This document shows positions 36,305 through 49,600 of a stretch of 64,000 nt of DNA, piece after piece. The notes under the pieces were generated by a model. The model made no database searches and had not been told where the DNA came from. It saw only the letters and a list, made by a program, of their open reading frames with translations. The translations under genes were made by a program, and so were the position numbers. Source of the DNA: Heterotrichella gracilis (Eukaryota; Sar; Xanthophyceae; Tribonematales; Xanthonemataceae); NCBI GenBank assembly GCA_032358255.1, contig JAULBX010030817.1, positions 62,001 through 126,000 on the forward strand. The letters run 5' to 3'. The number at the start of each line of letters is the position of its first letter. Position 1 is the first letter of the stretch.

Positions 36305-39300
36305 TCACATGACCGTGTATGCTGGCCCCCCGCCCCCCTCCGGCACCGTCCAGTGTATGTTCTGTGTGGGGTCCTTGATGTCGCAGGCCTTGCAGTGCAG
36401 GCAGTTCTGAGCGTTGATCTGGAGCTCAGGGGGGGAGCCGGGTGCAGGGGCCACATACTCGTACACGCCTGGGGGTGGGAGGGCACATGGCTCCATCAGC
36501 AGGGCAGGAGCAAGCACGGGTGCATGGTCAGGTCATGGAAAGCGGGACCACCTAGCCTGGCCTACGCTTCCAGACAAGCAAGATTTGCACATTGGTCGCG
36601 CATTTGCACAATGGTCACAAAGCAGTTGCCAAGCCGAGAGTACATGCAAGGCGCACTTCTGGCACCCCGCCGCATGCGCAGCACCCAGTGATATTGCACA
36701 GTACTTAGGGCTGCATGCAGGTGGGATTGGCATGCACATGGTGTGGCACATGCTTCGCACCTGCTGGGCAGTAATTTGCTTCTGGGCCACCATAGATCGG
36801 CAGATTGACCACCTACACGGGAGGGGCAAGGGCGCATGAGCAGGCCGGGGGGACAGGCCATGCAGGGCGGGGCAGAGACATGGCACAGGTACACGGCAAT
36901 GTGCACATATGACAACACATGTAAAGAAGGAAAGGCATTGCACACATCGATGTATCAACACATGCACACCACCACTGCGCCATGCTCGGCAACTGTAAGC
37001 CATGTCTCAGCCCACTAGGCTAATAACCTGACGGGCTAACCTGATTGCGCAGCTCACCTGTGGTATCCCTGGGTTCCTGAGCTGTAGGTGTGGCGGCTGG
37101 TCATGGTTGTGGTTGGTGCCGCTGCGGTACAAGCTGGTGGGAAGGTCAAAGGACAGGACGCCGTCAGGGGGGGGATAGGAGGGGGGGGTGAACTCGGAGG
37201 CGGGGCGCAGCTTCTCATCGTCAGCATACCTGGGAGGGGAGCAAGGGGGCTGAGGGCGGTGGTGCCGAGGAAAGGGGTGAACAAGCATTTACCTCTGAGC
37301 GGCACGGCTTGCACTTGTTGTTGTAATTATTTGAATGCAGTGTCCATGTGTGGGCTGGAGGGGTGACCACCCAACAGAGCAGACACAACGCCCCGATCAT
37401 GAAAGTGGGTGGCGCATCCTTTGAAATATATGCCATGCCAGGGCCGCTGGTGAACATATGTACGCACATGTGGACAACCACACCATGTACCCAGCACAGC
37501 ACAGCCCTGGCCTGTGCCTCCCCGCCCAGCCCCCGCCCTTTCCCCTCACCTGTGCCTCAGTGTCCACGGCTCCTTCCCCCTGGTGAGGTAGGCAGACACA
37601 CCCGCCAGCGCCATGCCCGCCCACAGCCCAGCCCTGAACCCTGGGCGGATGTTGCGCTCGCGGTGAAGCTCCTCATGAACCCACGATGACCTGCACACAC
37701 AGGGGGAGGGAGGCACATGTTAGAGTCATGTTCACAGGGGGTGCGGTAGATTCCTGTTTGGGTGTTTGGGAAAACCATTGCATGCTGTTCATTTTTTATG
37801 TACTCTTCACTGCTCCTCGGGGGTCAGCACACCACTACCATGGCACCCAGCCTGCCTACACCCTGCCCCCCACCTGAGTGCCTCCTCATATGGCTCCATG
37901 TCTACAGGCCCAGCAGCAGGTGCACCAGGGGCAGTCAGGGCAGCAAAGGCGGTGTCTGCCGCTAGCATGCCCGACTTCATGGCGGTGTGGGTGCCCTGGG
38001 AATATGGGGGAAAGGGAGTAAAGGGGGGGGGGAACACCCACAACCCTGCCACCCCCAAATGCTGGGTCAGCTTTCCTGCCTGCGTGTGTAGGGGTTCCCT
38101 GCCTCGCGCAGCGGCTCAATTTTGCATGCAGTGGTGACTAGTGCACCACGTGCAGCATTCCCAGGATCTGTGGCAGTTGCATGCATAACCCAACATCACA
38201 TGCAGGACACGGGTGGTATCACTGGTGCCACATTCCACCTGCCACCGCCCCCACCCCACTCCTACAACACCACCCACCACCCCATCCATTCCCCCTGCTA
38301 GCCACGTACCTTTATCTTGGGCACATTGAGGAAGCCAGCCGCGCAGCCTACCAGTGCCCCGCCTGGGAATGTGAGCTTGGGTATGGACTGCAGCCCGCCC
38401 TCATTCAGTGTGCGCGCCCCGTACTGCAGGCATGTGCCGCCCGCCAGGTGCCGGGCTATGGAGGGGTGGTGCTTGAAACGCTGGAACTCCCTGGAAGGTG
38501 GCGGTGGTAATGTGGGGTGGCTTGCATGGGAGGGGTTGGCAGCAGCAATGGGTGTGTGATGGGGCGCGAGGGGTGGCACATGTAGTTGTTGCTGACGGGA
38601 GCAATGGCGCGCTGGGCCAGGCAGTGATGTTGCCAACTGGACACCACAGGCATCCCTTTGTTCCTCACTAATCCACCCCTACTGAGACCCATCATGGCTC
38701 CGGCTGCCAAACACATCTTTCCCAGCCCAGCAGCGCCATAATGTTCGTCCCTTCCCGCGCACCCCCCTCCCACCCACCTGAATGGGCTGATGTGTGGGTT
38801 TTCGTAGTCCAGCGCCACCACCAGCCCCAGCGCCACTTGGCATCCCGCCATGTGGTACAGGAAGGAGCCGCCGTACACAGAGGAGGGCAGCGGCCAACCC
38901 ACTGTGTGCACCACCAGGCCGGGCTGGTGGACCGACTCCGGGACCTGCGGGGGAGGTGGGGGCTGGGGCGGTGGGAGGGGAGCGGGAGGGGACTATGGGA
39001 CCAGCAGTGAGATGGGAGGAGGACTGGTGCACCGAATAAAACCGTTACTGAACGTATGCCTGAATGACTGGCTCTTGCATTCCCTGCTGACTATGCGGAA
39101 TAGTAATCCTGTTGACCTCAAAACGAATTGCTGCCATGTTGATATACGAATTGCTGCCATGTTGGTATGCTGGACGCACAAAGTGCCGATCTCTAGCTTC
39201 AAGGCAATTGTTGTTAGGAAAGACGTTATGACTGGTGGGTGAGGGGACACTGGGAAAGGCACATTGTAGAAGTGTCAAGTATTGAACAACGATGGCATTC

Positions 39301-41504
39301 CATCCCATACCACCGAGCATTAACCCCGTTCCCTGGCAATGTAGCTCTGTACGTGTGGCATCAAGCACCACCATCCACCACACGTACAGAGCTCCATGGC
39401 CATGCAACAGGGGTATGCTGGGTGTCATGGAATGTAGGGCCATTGTTCTTCAACATCAGGGTTTGGGGAGCAGGGCTGCTGCTTGGAATCCCCACGTACC
39501 TCCCACACCTCCTTGATCCCCAGCGCGTACGTCTGGGGGCTCGCACCTGCCTCCACGCGCAGCTGGTAGCGCTTCATAACCTCCTACGCACAGCACATCG
39601 ACATGTTGCCCCCAATTCTTGCACAATTAAACATAAGTTTATCAGCTGGGTGAATCATCTACCACTGCCACCAACAGTATGTCACAGAATGTATGATTTT
39701 GATATTTGAATACCCTTTAATTCCTGTACACATGCGTGGTAGAATATGCAATTGATGCCATACCATTGCAATAGATAGGAGTATAAATTTAAAGTGTCAA
39801 TAATTCAAACATGTGAGCAACAAGAAATGCGACAAAACATGGCATCACCGTACGCTCCCTGAAATTGTGTACATCCTGCAACCTGCCCACATGCCCTGCA
39901 CCACGCCACCACCCCCTTTCTCCTCTTTTCCCACCTGTGACAGCGACCCCCTGCACCCCTCAGCCAGCAGCGTGGTCCTTGCGCGCAGCTCTATGCCCGG
40001 GCTGAAGCTGTCCTTGCGCATCCCCTGCTTGTCAACACCAAAGTCGCCAGTCACAACACCCGCCACGCGCTGCCGGTCGTCAAACAGCATCCCTGATGCT
40101 GCGAACCCGGGGAAGATGTCCACCCCCAGGCCCTCAGCCACGCTCCCCAGCTTGTGTACCAGCTGGCTGCGGGCACAGGGGGAGGCCACTCGGACATGCA
40201 TGGCCTCACGCCTATGTTGTCTTTACTGTGAGACTTGTCATGTCTCTACTTTCAATGCCAGTAGCAAAGCGGTGAACCCCATGTATATGGTAGCCCATGC
40301 CTGCACGCATGACAGGCAAGCATGGCATGGCGGGTGCACGGCATGCATGAAAAATAGAAAATCACATGCTGCAAGGGTGATGAAAACTAATCTTTACTGC
40401 GTAGTGCCAGCCTACACCAGTTTTTGTTTTTTACAGGTATTGTAATATATCATCCAACACCGTGCATATATACCTCCTGGCACTGTCCCCCTCCCCACCT
40501 GAGGCTGAGTATGAAATTCCCCTTGTTGTGCATCTGCGGCGCCACGGGCAGCCTCAGCGCGCGCTTGCCAGTGAGCAGGTAGAAGCGGTCGCGCGTGATT
40601 GGGGTGGCGCCAGGCAGGAAGCCCTCCTCGTCACGCCACTCGGGCACAAGCTCGTCCAATGCGCGTGGCTCAAACACGTTGCCGGACAGGATGTGGGCGC
40701 CTGAGGTGCAGGGCAGTGGGCATGGGTGGTGGTGGTGACTGTGGTCGCGGCCACAACACGCCCATGTGACATGATGACGACAAGCTGTTGGCCGCATGTG
40801 CACATGTGACACAATGCATGTGGCACATGGATACAAGCGTGCAGCAGGCCAGAGCCAATCTACTTGGCCCCGCATGTGCAGGACTGAATGTCAATCTGGC
40901 TGGAATGCCGGAATGCATGCTGTACAAATTAATAAAAAATGCGAAATTAATGCAGCAGGGGCAAATGTGCAGGCATGTATTAGCCAAGCATGCAGTTGCC
41001 ATTGGAGTCACGTAGATGTAATGTAATCCACCCCAGACTCCATGGATACCCATGCCCATCCCCACTCACCTACTTCCGCCCCCTTCTCCACCACACATAC
41101 CCGCACCTCCTTGCCCTCTGTGGCGCACCGCTGCACACACGCACACGCCATTGGCACACAGTGGAGAAGAGACACAGCCCTCCATGCAAATGTGCTGACC
41201 AACACACTTTCACAACTGGGAGAGAAGACGGCAGACCACCCAGCTGACCACATGGGCTATGTGGAAACCCCTGCCAGGGTATTCATACCTGCTTGAGGCG
41301 TATCGCTGCCGCCAGCCCCGCAGGGCCCGCCCCCACTATGCACACGTCATATTCCATCACCTCCCTGGGCTCAAGCAGGCCGATCTCCCCAGACAGCGAT
41401 GACAGGTGGCGCCCCAGCGCTGGCCCGCCCCGCCCCGTCCATTGCGCCGCGACCTGGCGACAAATGGTGGGAAGGCGGGAGGCGCTGCCCAAGTGGAGCA
41501 CCAT
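36305..41504 (-). CDS. ETFDH: Electron-transfer flavoprotein:ubiquinone oxidoreductase (ETF-QO)
   Basis: ETF-QO passes electrons from ETF (fatty-acid, branched-chain and lysine breakdown) to ubiquinone at the inner mitochondrial membrane, using FAD and a 4Fe-4S cluster. Twelve exons on the minus strand (41504-41289, 41130-41070, 40700-40499, 40166-39935, 39583-39500, 38944-38778, 38490-38310, 37995-37874, 37690-37550, 37229-37058, 36812-36761, 36468-36305) give 597 residues, near the family norm. The first 45 residues are Arg-rich and non-acidic, as in a mitochondrial presequence. The FAD-binding loop is [13 protein letters not shown] (58-63 GAGPAG). Other family blocks are [46 protein letters not shown] and [13 protein letters not shown]. 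The cluster ligands Cys541, Cys566, Cys569 and Cys572 are all present, the last three in [13 protein letters not shown]. Confidence 0.97.
39282..39453. repeat. 172-nt imperfect foldback in ETF-QO intron 5
   Basis: A left arm of about 77 nt (39282-39358) folds onto a right arm of about 76 nt (39378-39453), leaving a 19-nt loop. The 16 bp nearest the loop, CCACACGTACAGAGCT, pair perfectly. Further out the arms match imperfectly, with small bulges, and end TTGAACAA opposite TTCTTCAA. It could be a small foldback transposon or the source of a hairpin RNA; no clear target duplication was seen. Confidence 0.8.
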
Positions 41505-43620
41505 GGTGCTGGCCAGGAGGAGGGGGTATGTGGGGAGCGGAGGGTGCTCTACTCAGGTGGTGGCGATGATGTGTTGCTGGTGCGGAGCTGTGGCTGTGGC
41601 GTGGAGCGTGTGCCTCCCTCCAGGTGATCGGGTGCTGCTGCTGCGCACCCCTGTGTGTTGCGCTGGCAGTCAGAGGCGGAACAGCTAAGTATCCTGCGTG
41701 CAAGTGCGCGAGGGGTTTGTGTATGAAGGGCGATGCCTGGGGTGCGCTGGCGCCAGGGGCCACGAGTGCTGTGGGGCTTTTGCGGTCAGGGCAGCACAAT
41801 ATTTCTCTAAAAGTGGGTGTATAATCAACACGTTACAGGCTAATCCATTATAAGGCATGTGCGTTGGGCCGAGGGCGTGGAGATGCCTGGGCAAGCATGT
41901 GTCACTTCATAGGGCAGTGGTCAATGGTGCACATGCCGTGCACGATCAGAGTGGCAAATGCACAAGTTCGATAAAGCACGCACAAAGGATCACAGTAGTA
42001 GCTCAGTAATAGTCGGGGCAATGTGTGGGCGATAGCAGGTGCAACGTACGCGCACCTGCTGTTTGTACTGCCTGTAGGCCTGGACTCTCGCGGATGGCTC
42101 GGTCGATCTTGAGCTGGCAACTGCTAGCTTGGGCAGGCGCCTACTGCGCAGCTTGCTACTTAACAAGTTGTTGTGCAATGCAAAGTCGCCAGTTGCATAT
42201 TCTATTCAGTGTAGCGCTCCGACAGTATATGCATGCATGTGAGCACGTCAGCGGCACGCCAACTCAGTTTCACAGCAAGCTACGCAGTGCAGTCCGCTTA
42301 AGGTGGGCATCGGTGAACTGGATAGAGTATTTTCTTGCTTAAATAATACTCTTGGAGGTTTGCCCGCAAACGTTACCTGGAATGTGCCTTGGCCTTGGCC
42401 GGGGGCAGGCTTTGTGGGAGGCTGACTAGAGTGTGACTTTGTGGGTGCCTCCACGAATAGCACAGGTCGAGGCAATAAACAGTAGGTTTTAGCCTTCAAT
42501 AGCCGCTTGTGGGCATATACACGTATAACTACTCTATATGGCAGAGTGAGCTGGGCTCTTTACTGGCATTTGAACTTCAACCCGAAGATTACAGCTGATG
42601 CCAGTAGGTGCGACCCAGTCTGCATATGCATGCACCGTGTTGCGCTTGGAAACGTGGCGAGCAACTCCTTCACTGTGCCTCATCTACTTCAAACTTTACG
42701 GCTCGCGAGTGTGCTGTTGCCGGTTGTTGTTATCTGGGTCCTGTTGCCCCAAACCGAGTGACAACGATCACCACCGTGTTGGACTGTTCAAAGTTGAACC
42801 CTTTTGCATGGAGACATCTCGTTCCATCCTCTAGTGCTGCATACGACAAACCCCGTTTAACTTTCCCAAGGGCTGCTGCACAATGCTCCATGTTCCATGT
42901 CAACAGTGTTTGACCCACTGGCCGTGAGGACGGCTGCACAAACACCTTGACCCTTCGGGCTTAGGGGATGCGCGACTCCTTCCGGTTTCGAAATATGTTT
43001 AGAGTTGCCTGCCCAGTCGAAAGTGCATTGCTCTTCTTTTACCTGGTTCAAACCCCCGAACCCATATTGTGCACATTGCTCAAGCGCGCAGCGTCAACCT
43101 CGCATATTCATACCTTTGGGAGGGGTTCTAGAGCACCCACTGTTCCAGTCAGCCCCTATGCTGCCTAACTTGTACTTTGCAGTGGGTATTCATACCCACT
43201 AATCAAGCTCACGTTAGAAACGATCCGTACCGACACACTGCTCATAGCAGCCCCGCCCTTGTCCTGACAACGTCCTTTTTGTTGCCTTTGGGTTGTTTTG
43301 TAGCTCTGTTCAGGTATGCAAGCATCTCCATATGCATTGCACCCAGAATAAAGTGTCCTTTATTAAACAAGATGTACGGAGCTGGTGTCGATCTGCACCT
43401 CTCATCTACTGCCCGTCCTCACCTGCCCTGGTCAACCATTCCTGATGTCACCACCCTTGTATTGTGTGGCAGGACGGAGTGGTGCACAGCTTGGAAGCCG
43501 CGAGCCGATCGCGATACCACTCCCACCTGTCGGCACCCCTGCGTGCAGCACCCACCAGGCATGGCCACACCACCGCCGACGGGGTCTGGGCGTTAGCGCC
43601 TGGTCGCCCCCACCCCTGCC
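41505..43620. other. Intergenic region between divergent ETF-QO and golgin genes
   Basis: About 2.1 kb between two starts, the longest upstream region in the window. No domain-bearing or spliceable frame is seen. It must hold both promoters, and untranslated first exons are possible. Confidence 0.5.
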
Positions 43621-46600
43621 ATGTCTTCTAAGCAGGAGGAGCTGCGGCTGGCAGGGCTGAAGCGGGTGGGTGGGGGGGGGTGGCACAGCCCAGAAGATGT
43701 TACTTGATATGAATGTATAAACCCAACACGCACCTGGACCTGCACTGCAACACAACCAGCTGCACTGACACTATTTCTCCGGCACGTGCTAACATGCCGC
43801 CTTCCAATGTACCTTGTCTTTCATGGGGTGGATCCGAGCACTAGGCACTAGGCACCTCATCCCCCCCCCCATTTGTGGTGCAGCCACACACACTGAGCCG
43901 ACTTAGTGTGGGCCCCCTTCCTATGTCACATAAACGATGTGCGTGGGTGTGGATCTACCTCCTCTGTGTGGATTCACCTCCACCTCCTATGCATGCCTCA
44001 GGCTGCCACACCCTGCCCATACCCCACACCGGCCTGCACCTACCCCCCCTGTTGTGCCCTGCAGCTTGAGCAGTTCAAGAAGAAGAAGCGCGCAGCCGAG
44101 GCCAACAAGAGCGCAGCAGCAGCAGTACCGGAGCAGGTGCGCCAGGCACACACATGCGCACCCACCCACCACACACCTTTGAATGGCATGCCCCATCCCC
44201 ATACATCCTGTAATCCGTGTACCTGCATGCTGCCCTGTCTACATGCTGCATCAAGGGGGGCAACTATGGCTTACTGTATTGTCCTTGATTGCGTGTCCCT
44301 TTCCAAGGCACCAACCGCAGTGATCCCCCCCTGCAGCCCGCTGCTGACCTGGCCACTGCCAACACAAAGGAGGAGAAGCATGGTGAGCGCATCGCACACA
44401 CAAAAAGGCTATTGCCAGCGCCACACATGCTGCCAGACCACTGTCATCGTGGTACCATTTACACTGGCGGCCTGCGCCATGCCACCATCATCGCATAACA
44501 TGGCCTGTTCCCCAGCATGGCCTTTTGTAGGGTTCTTCACGTGTTGGGTCAGCTACCACTGCATCCACAATGAAGGGCACAGTAGTTTGCATCAATCAGC
44601 GTGACCCACCACCTCTGCCACAACACCATTTGCATGCACGCCGCAGGAGGGGCGGCGCTAATCCGTTGCCCCTCCCACCCTTGAACCCAGACCCTGCTCC
44701 CGGTGCAGCATCCAAAACCCTGCGATTGAGCGAGGACCAGACACAGCCAAGTGGCGAGTCGGGGGCGCTGCTGCATGCCAGGGGTGCAGGGGAGCAGGAG
44801 GTTAGCTCGCGCCATGTGGCACCAGCACACAGCAGCGATGGGGCGGCAATGGTTGAGGAGCAGCAGGGGTGGGTGGCGGGGTGGTGCTGGTGCTGGGTGC
44901 ATGCGGGGCATGCATGTCGCATGCACTGGTGTCTGTAGTTGTCTCCCTCAATCCACCCTGCTATTGTAACCAATAGTTACAATGATCTCCATTCGTGGGG
45001 AGTGGGTTGCGGTCAAGGTGATGCACTCTTCTGGCCTTTTTCCATCCTCATGCATCCTATGGTTGGAGCGGCACCTCGCACCCGTCCGGCCATGGATGCA
45101 GCATGTGCACTCATCACCGTGCCCCTCCCCCCCTTGCAGGTCGGAGTCTGCTGCCCCCCCTCGTGTGCACCACCTTGGCAACACCATCAAGGAGGCGCAC
45201 ACACGCGTGGCGTCTGCGGAGGACAAGGTCAGGCAGCTGGAGGTAGGGGGGCTGTCTGTGTTGAGATAGGGACCAGCTCTATCCCCACGGCATGCGCCGA
45301 CTACATGCTTCATGCTTGTTGTTGCTGGCATATTTTATCCCTCATTGTCCTTCTGTCAGCAACCTGGATGCCCACCATGGCTCCTCTCGCATCCTGCATC
45401 ACTCTTGCGGGACTGCACATGTGCATTGCACCCACTCATCACACACATCCCAACCCGCACCGCCCATCCCACCCATCTGCAGATTGAGCTGGACAAGCTC
45501 GACCCCTCATCCCCAGCGCACAACCCTCCCCGGCCCCCTGCCCCTGGCTCCCCCCCCCACCCCTCCGCCTCCCCTGCCACTCTGCTTGCCCGCCTGAAGC
45601 ACGACCTTGCCACCAGCAACAGCCTGTGCTACCGCCTGCATGATGAGGTGGCGGAGTCACGGAGGAGCGGCGAGGAGGCGGTGGCCCAGCTGAGGGAGGT
45701 GCAGGCACAGCTGGAGGACATGCAGGTGGGTGCATGTCGTTTTTTTTGGGGGGAGACCCTGGGGAGGGTTGGAGGGATTGGGCTTTGGATGAGGGTGCAG
45801 GTGGGGGCTGGAAGTGTGTGTGGCGGTGGTGGGTGATCCCTGGGGCTTGGTGTGGGGGGGTCATAGGACCTTTCTGGCAACATGCTAGGGTGTGCGGGTG
45901 CGTGCGGGTTGTTGAGGGCTGCAGCAATGCTCCTCCCGTCTGTGCTGGTCAGAACTCCTGGTACACCTCCCGCATGTGATACCACTCATTTGTGCTGTAC
46001 CCCTGCCATCCCCATCCCCACCACGCCTCCCCGCAGGCCGCCAACGCCTTGCTCCAGTCCCAGCTGGACGACAACGCAGCAGCAGCCGATGCTGACCTGG
46101 CGGCTGCGCATCAGCAGGCGGCGGAGGCAAGGGAGGAACGAGACGCGGCGCTGGCAGCAGGTGGGGGGTGCTTCTCTCCTGCTGTGTGTGCCTGCAGCTT
46201 GCATGGATCATGCCACTTGTCATATATTCAGGCCACTTGCATGGGAGTCACGCCACTTTCCAATGAAGCATGCCCTTTGGATGTGAATCACGCCACTTGG
46301 CAGTGATCTATGCCAACAGCACACTGCTGCCATGGCCGTGCCTGGGATGCTGTTGTAACCCCTTGGGACCAGGCCACAGTCTCTGGTGCATATGCCTCCA
46401 CCCATGCACACCACACCAGACCCATGTCATGTCAAGGTCATGCAGGGCTCCTCATGGCATGGCATCCTCTTGTGTCCCCCTATAATGCCCCTTCCACCCC
46501 CGTGTCACAGCCCGCACCAGCCCCGAGGCTGCCCACCTGTCCACCCAGCTGGCTGCCGCACGCACCCGCATGGATGCACTGGAGTCCCAGCTACAGGAGG

Positions 46601-49600
46601 TGGCACAGCGGGACACGCAGGCTGGGGCAAGAGAACGGGAGCAGGAGGAGGTGGGGCTCTGAAGTGGGGGGCCTCGCATGGGGCTGGGGCGCTGATGCTT
46701 CTTGGCAGGGGCATGTTTTTCTTGATTGCATGCATGCCAGCATCTTAGCCAGAGTAGCAACATCCCTTTGCAGGATTTGCACCACTAGAACGAAGTTGCC
46801 GCTTCTGGAAGTCTTGGTTTTAAAGGGGGCATATCAGACGCTGGTGTTTGCCATGCTCCCTCGTAAGTGTGGTGTGACATGCTTGTGGCATGCCTGACCC
46901 ACTGCCACATGGCACGTGCAGGAGATCCTCCAGCTGCGCGGCCAGTTGGAGCGGTCAGCGGCACAGTGCGCGGCACAGCACGGAGAGGCGCAGGCTGCGC
47001 AGGAGGCGATGGCGCACGCGCAGGCGCAGGCGGCCCAGGCTTGGGATCAGGCGTCGCGGCTGAGTGGCGAGGTGGCTGCGCTCAGGGAGCAGCTGGCAAT
47101 GGCGGCAGGTAGGGTACAGGGGCCAGTATGTAGCTGCGGTTGTGAAGTCAGGAGTGCATGACATGGATGCATGTCACTGCCACTGTAGCCCTGCACCAGG
47201 GCCAGCCTTGCATGCAGTATCACGCCGGCGCTGCAGCCACATGCATGTATGCTCTCGCGGTAATGAGGTCATCCCTAGACAGCATATCAACTTCCCCCCC
47301 GGCCCTGCCCCTGCACCCCCAGGCCCTGACCAGATCGCCGCTGCCCGCGAGCGCATGGCGCAGCTTGAGCGGGAGGTGTCTGTGGTGAAAGAGTACGCTT
47401 ACGCCAAGGATGCTGAGCTGGCGCAGTCGCAGGACACGGTACAGCTGCTGCAGGCCAAGCTGGGCCAGCTGTCAGCGGCTGTGCAGGCTGCGCAGGGTGG
47501 TGCGTCTGAGTCTGATGCCCAGCGTGAGGCCATGCAGGGGCAGCTGGTGCGGCTGAGTGAGCAGCTGGCGGTGGCGCAGGCGGCGGCGGAGCAGGTGGGC
47601 GGGGTGCTTGCGGGATAGTATGTGTGGTGCAGGGTTTCAGAGTTTAGGGTTTAGGGGTTTAGGGTTTAGGGTTAGTGTGTCATGTGGTCCCCATGTGGAG
47701 TGTGGTATGTGGCCAGGGCCCTGGCATGGCATGGCAACCCTCACCCGGTGCCAGGCCACCGCCTGTTCTGCTGCTTGCACACTAGCATGCTCTGTGGATT
47801 TTGAATTGTGAATGTACACACCATGATTCGATGGCGCTCTCCTTACTCCCCAGCTCCCACCTCTGGAGCACGACCTGAAGCGCGCCCGCAAGCGCTGCGA
47901 GCTGGCTGAGTCGCGTGCGCATGAGCGCCAGGCCGAGTGCGATGAGCTGCGTGCGCGTCTGGGTGTGTCTGGTCAGCGCATCAGCCTGGCTGAGAAGGAG
48001 CTGGAGCAGTCCCAGGCAATGATAGCGGAGCTCACCGAGGAGCTGAGGTGGGGGAGGGGGGAGGGGGGAGGGGGCAGCGGGGTGTTAAGAGTGTTCACTT
48101 TTATCTGCTTTCCTTGTGTGAGAGGGGGCAATCTGTTGCCCGGAAGTAGGGGGTGTGGGTGGGGACGATGGATCCCTGGGGCCTGCGGTGCTTGCTGGTG
48201 GGTTGGGGGGGAGGGCGGGTGCACGGCTACCTTCCACGAAGCACTCACATCCCTACCCACTACCTTGCAGGAAGGCTGCCAGTCCCTCCCCTGGCCGCGG
48301 CCCGCCCTCCCCCTTGCCCAAGTCTTTCAACCCCCGCCGCATCATAGAGCTTGAGGCGGCGCTGGCGCACGCGGAGGGGGAGGCGTGCACTCTGAACGGG
48401 AGGCTCAGGGAGGTGGAAGCAGGTAGGTGGGGGAATGGGGAAGGGAGGGGGGGTTGGTGCGTGTCTGCATGGGGTGTGCTGCCCTGGAGTTGCTCAGGGG
48501 CACACACTGCAAGGGCCACATGACCACATGTGTACACCATGATGGCACCATGTGCGCCCATGGCAAACTGAAGATCAGCGCCAGGTTTGGTAGAGCACTG
48601 TGCATGCACCACCAGCTTACCACCTCACCCCCCCACCCTGGCATCAGCCCCACCCACCCATAGTCACCCTGGCATATCCCCCACCTGCAGAGTGCGCTTC
48701 GGCCCAGCAGGAGGCCGCCGGCCTTGCCGACCAGCTGCAGGCACGTGGGGGGCACGTGGCGGGTGGGGGCGGTGCGGCACTGGAGGGTGCTGAGGGGGGT
48801 GCCTCGCTGTCTACCGACCAGCTCAACCGGCTGCAGGAGTCTGAGGCGCAGGTGCAGGTGCTGCAGCGCCAGGTGGGGGAAAAGTATGCTGTGGCGCCCA
48901 CTAGCTGGGTATTGTCATTGGGCATGTCAAATTTCAGATAAGATTTTGTTTTTTACTATGAAAAAAAGAAAAGAAGTGAGTGTTGTGGGCAGGGGGGGCT
49001 GCATGGTCCTGCGCCACTAGGGGTCTGCCAGCACCCACTGTTCACCCCATACCACACCGCTGCCCCATGGCATCCCACCACCTCAACCCCTCGCACGCCC
49101 TGCTCTGCCGTGCTGGGTGGCTAATGCGCCCCCTCCCTTGGCCCCCTCCCAGGTCCATGAATGGCAGGAGAAGCTCAAGGTCGCTGTGAAGAAGGGCAAG
49201 TCCATTGAGCGAGCCAAGCAGCGCCTTGAGGAGGCCATGCGCAGCCAGGCAGAGCAGCTGGAGAGGGCGATGGCGCAGGCGGAGCAGGGGCAGGCCGCCG
49301 GGGAGCGGGCAATGGAGCAGCAGGTGAGAGGGGAACCGGATCAGGCCATGGAATGAAGGTGGTGCTGGTTGTGTAGCACATCTTGTTCCATGTGTTGACG
49401 GGGTAGTTTCGGTAGTTCAATTGGAGCTGTTAACATGCCCATGGTGCTGGACATGGCCCATGTCATATGGGTAAGCCACCCATGTGACCACATGTGTTGG
49501 CAGGGTCCATGGCAACATCTGTTGGCTGCAGTCCTGGGTCCCAGCGGCTGTATGGCATATACACTCACACTCACATTCGCCATATTCAATGCCCTCGCCC

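Noticed and set aside
44641-44690. Earlier acceptor for golgin exon 4 at the CCGCAG near 44645
   Set aside because: It gives the wrong phase and an early stop; the acceptor at 44690 restores the frame with exons 3 and 5.
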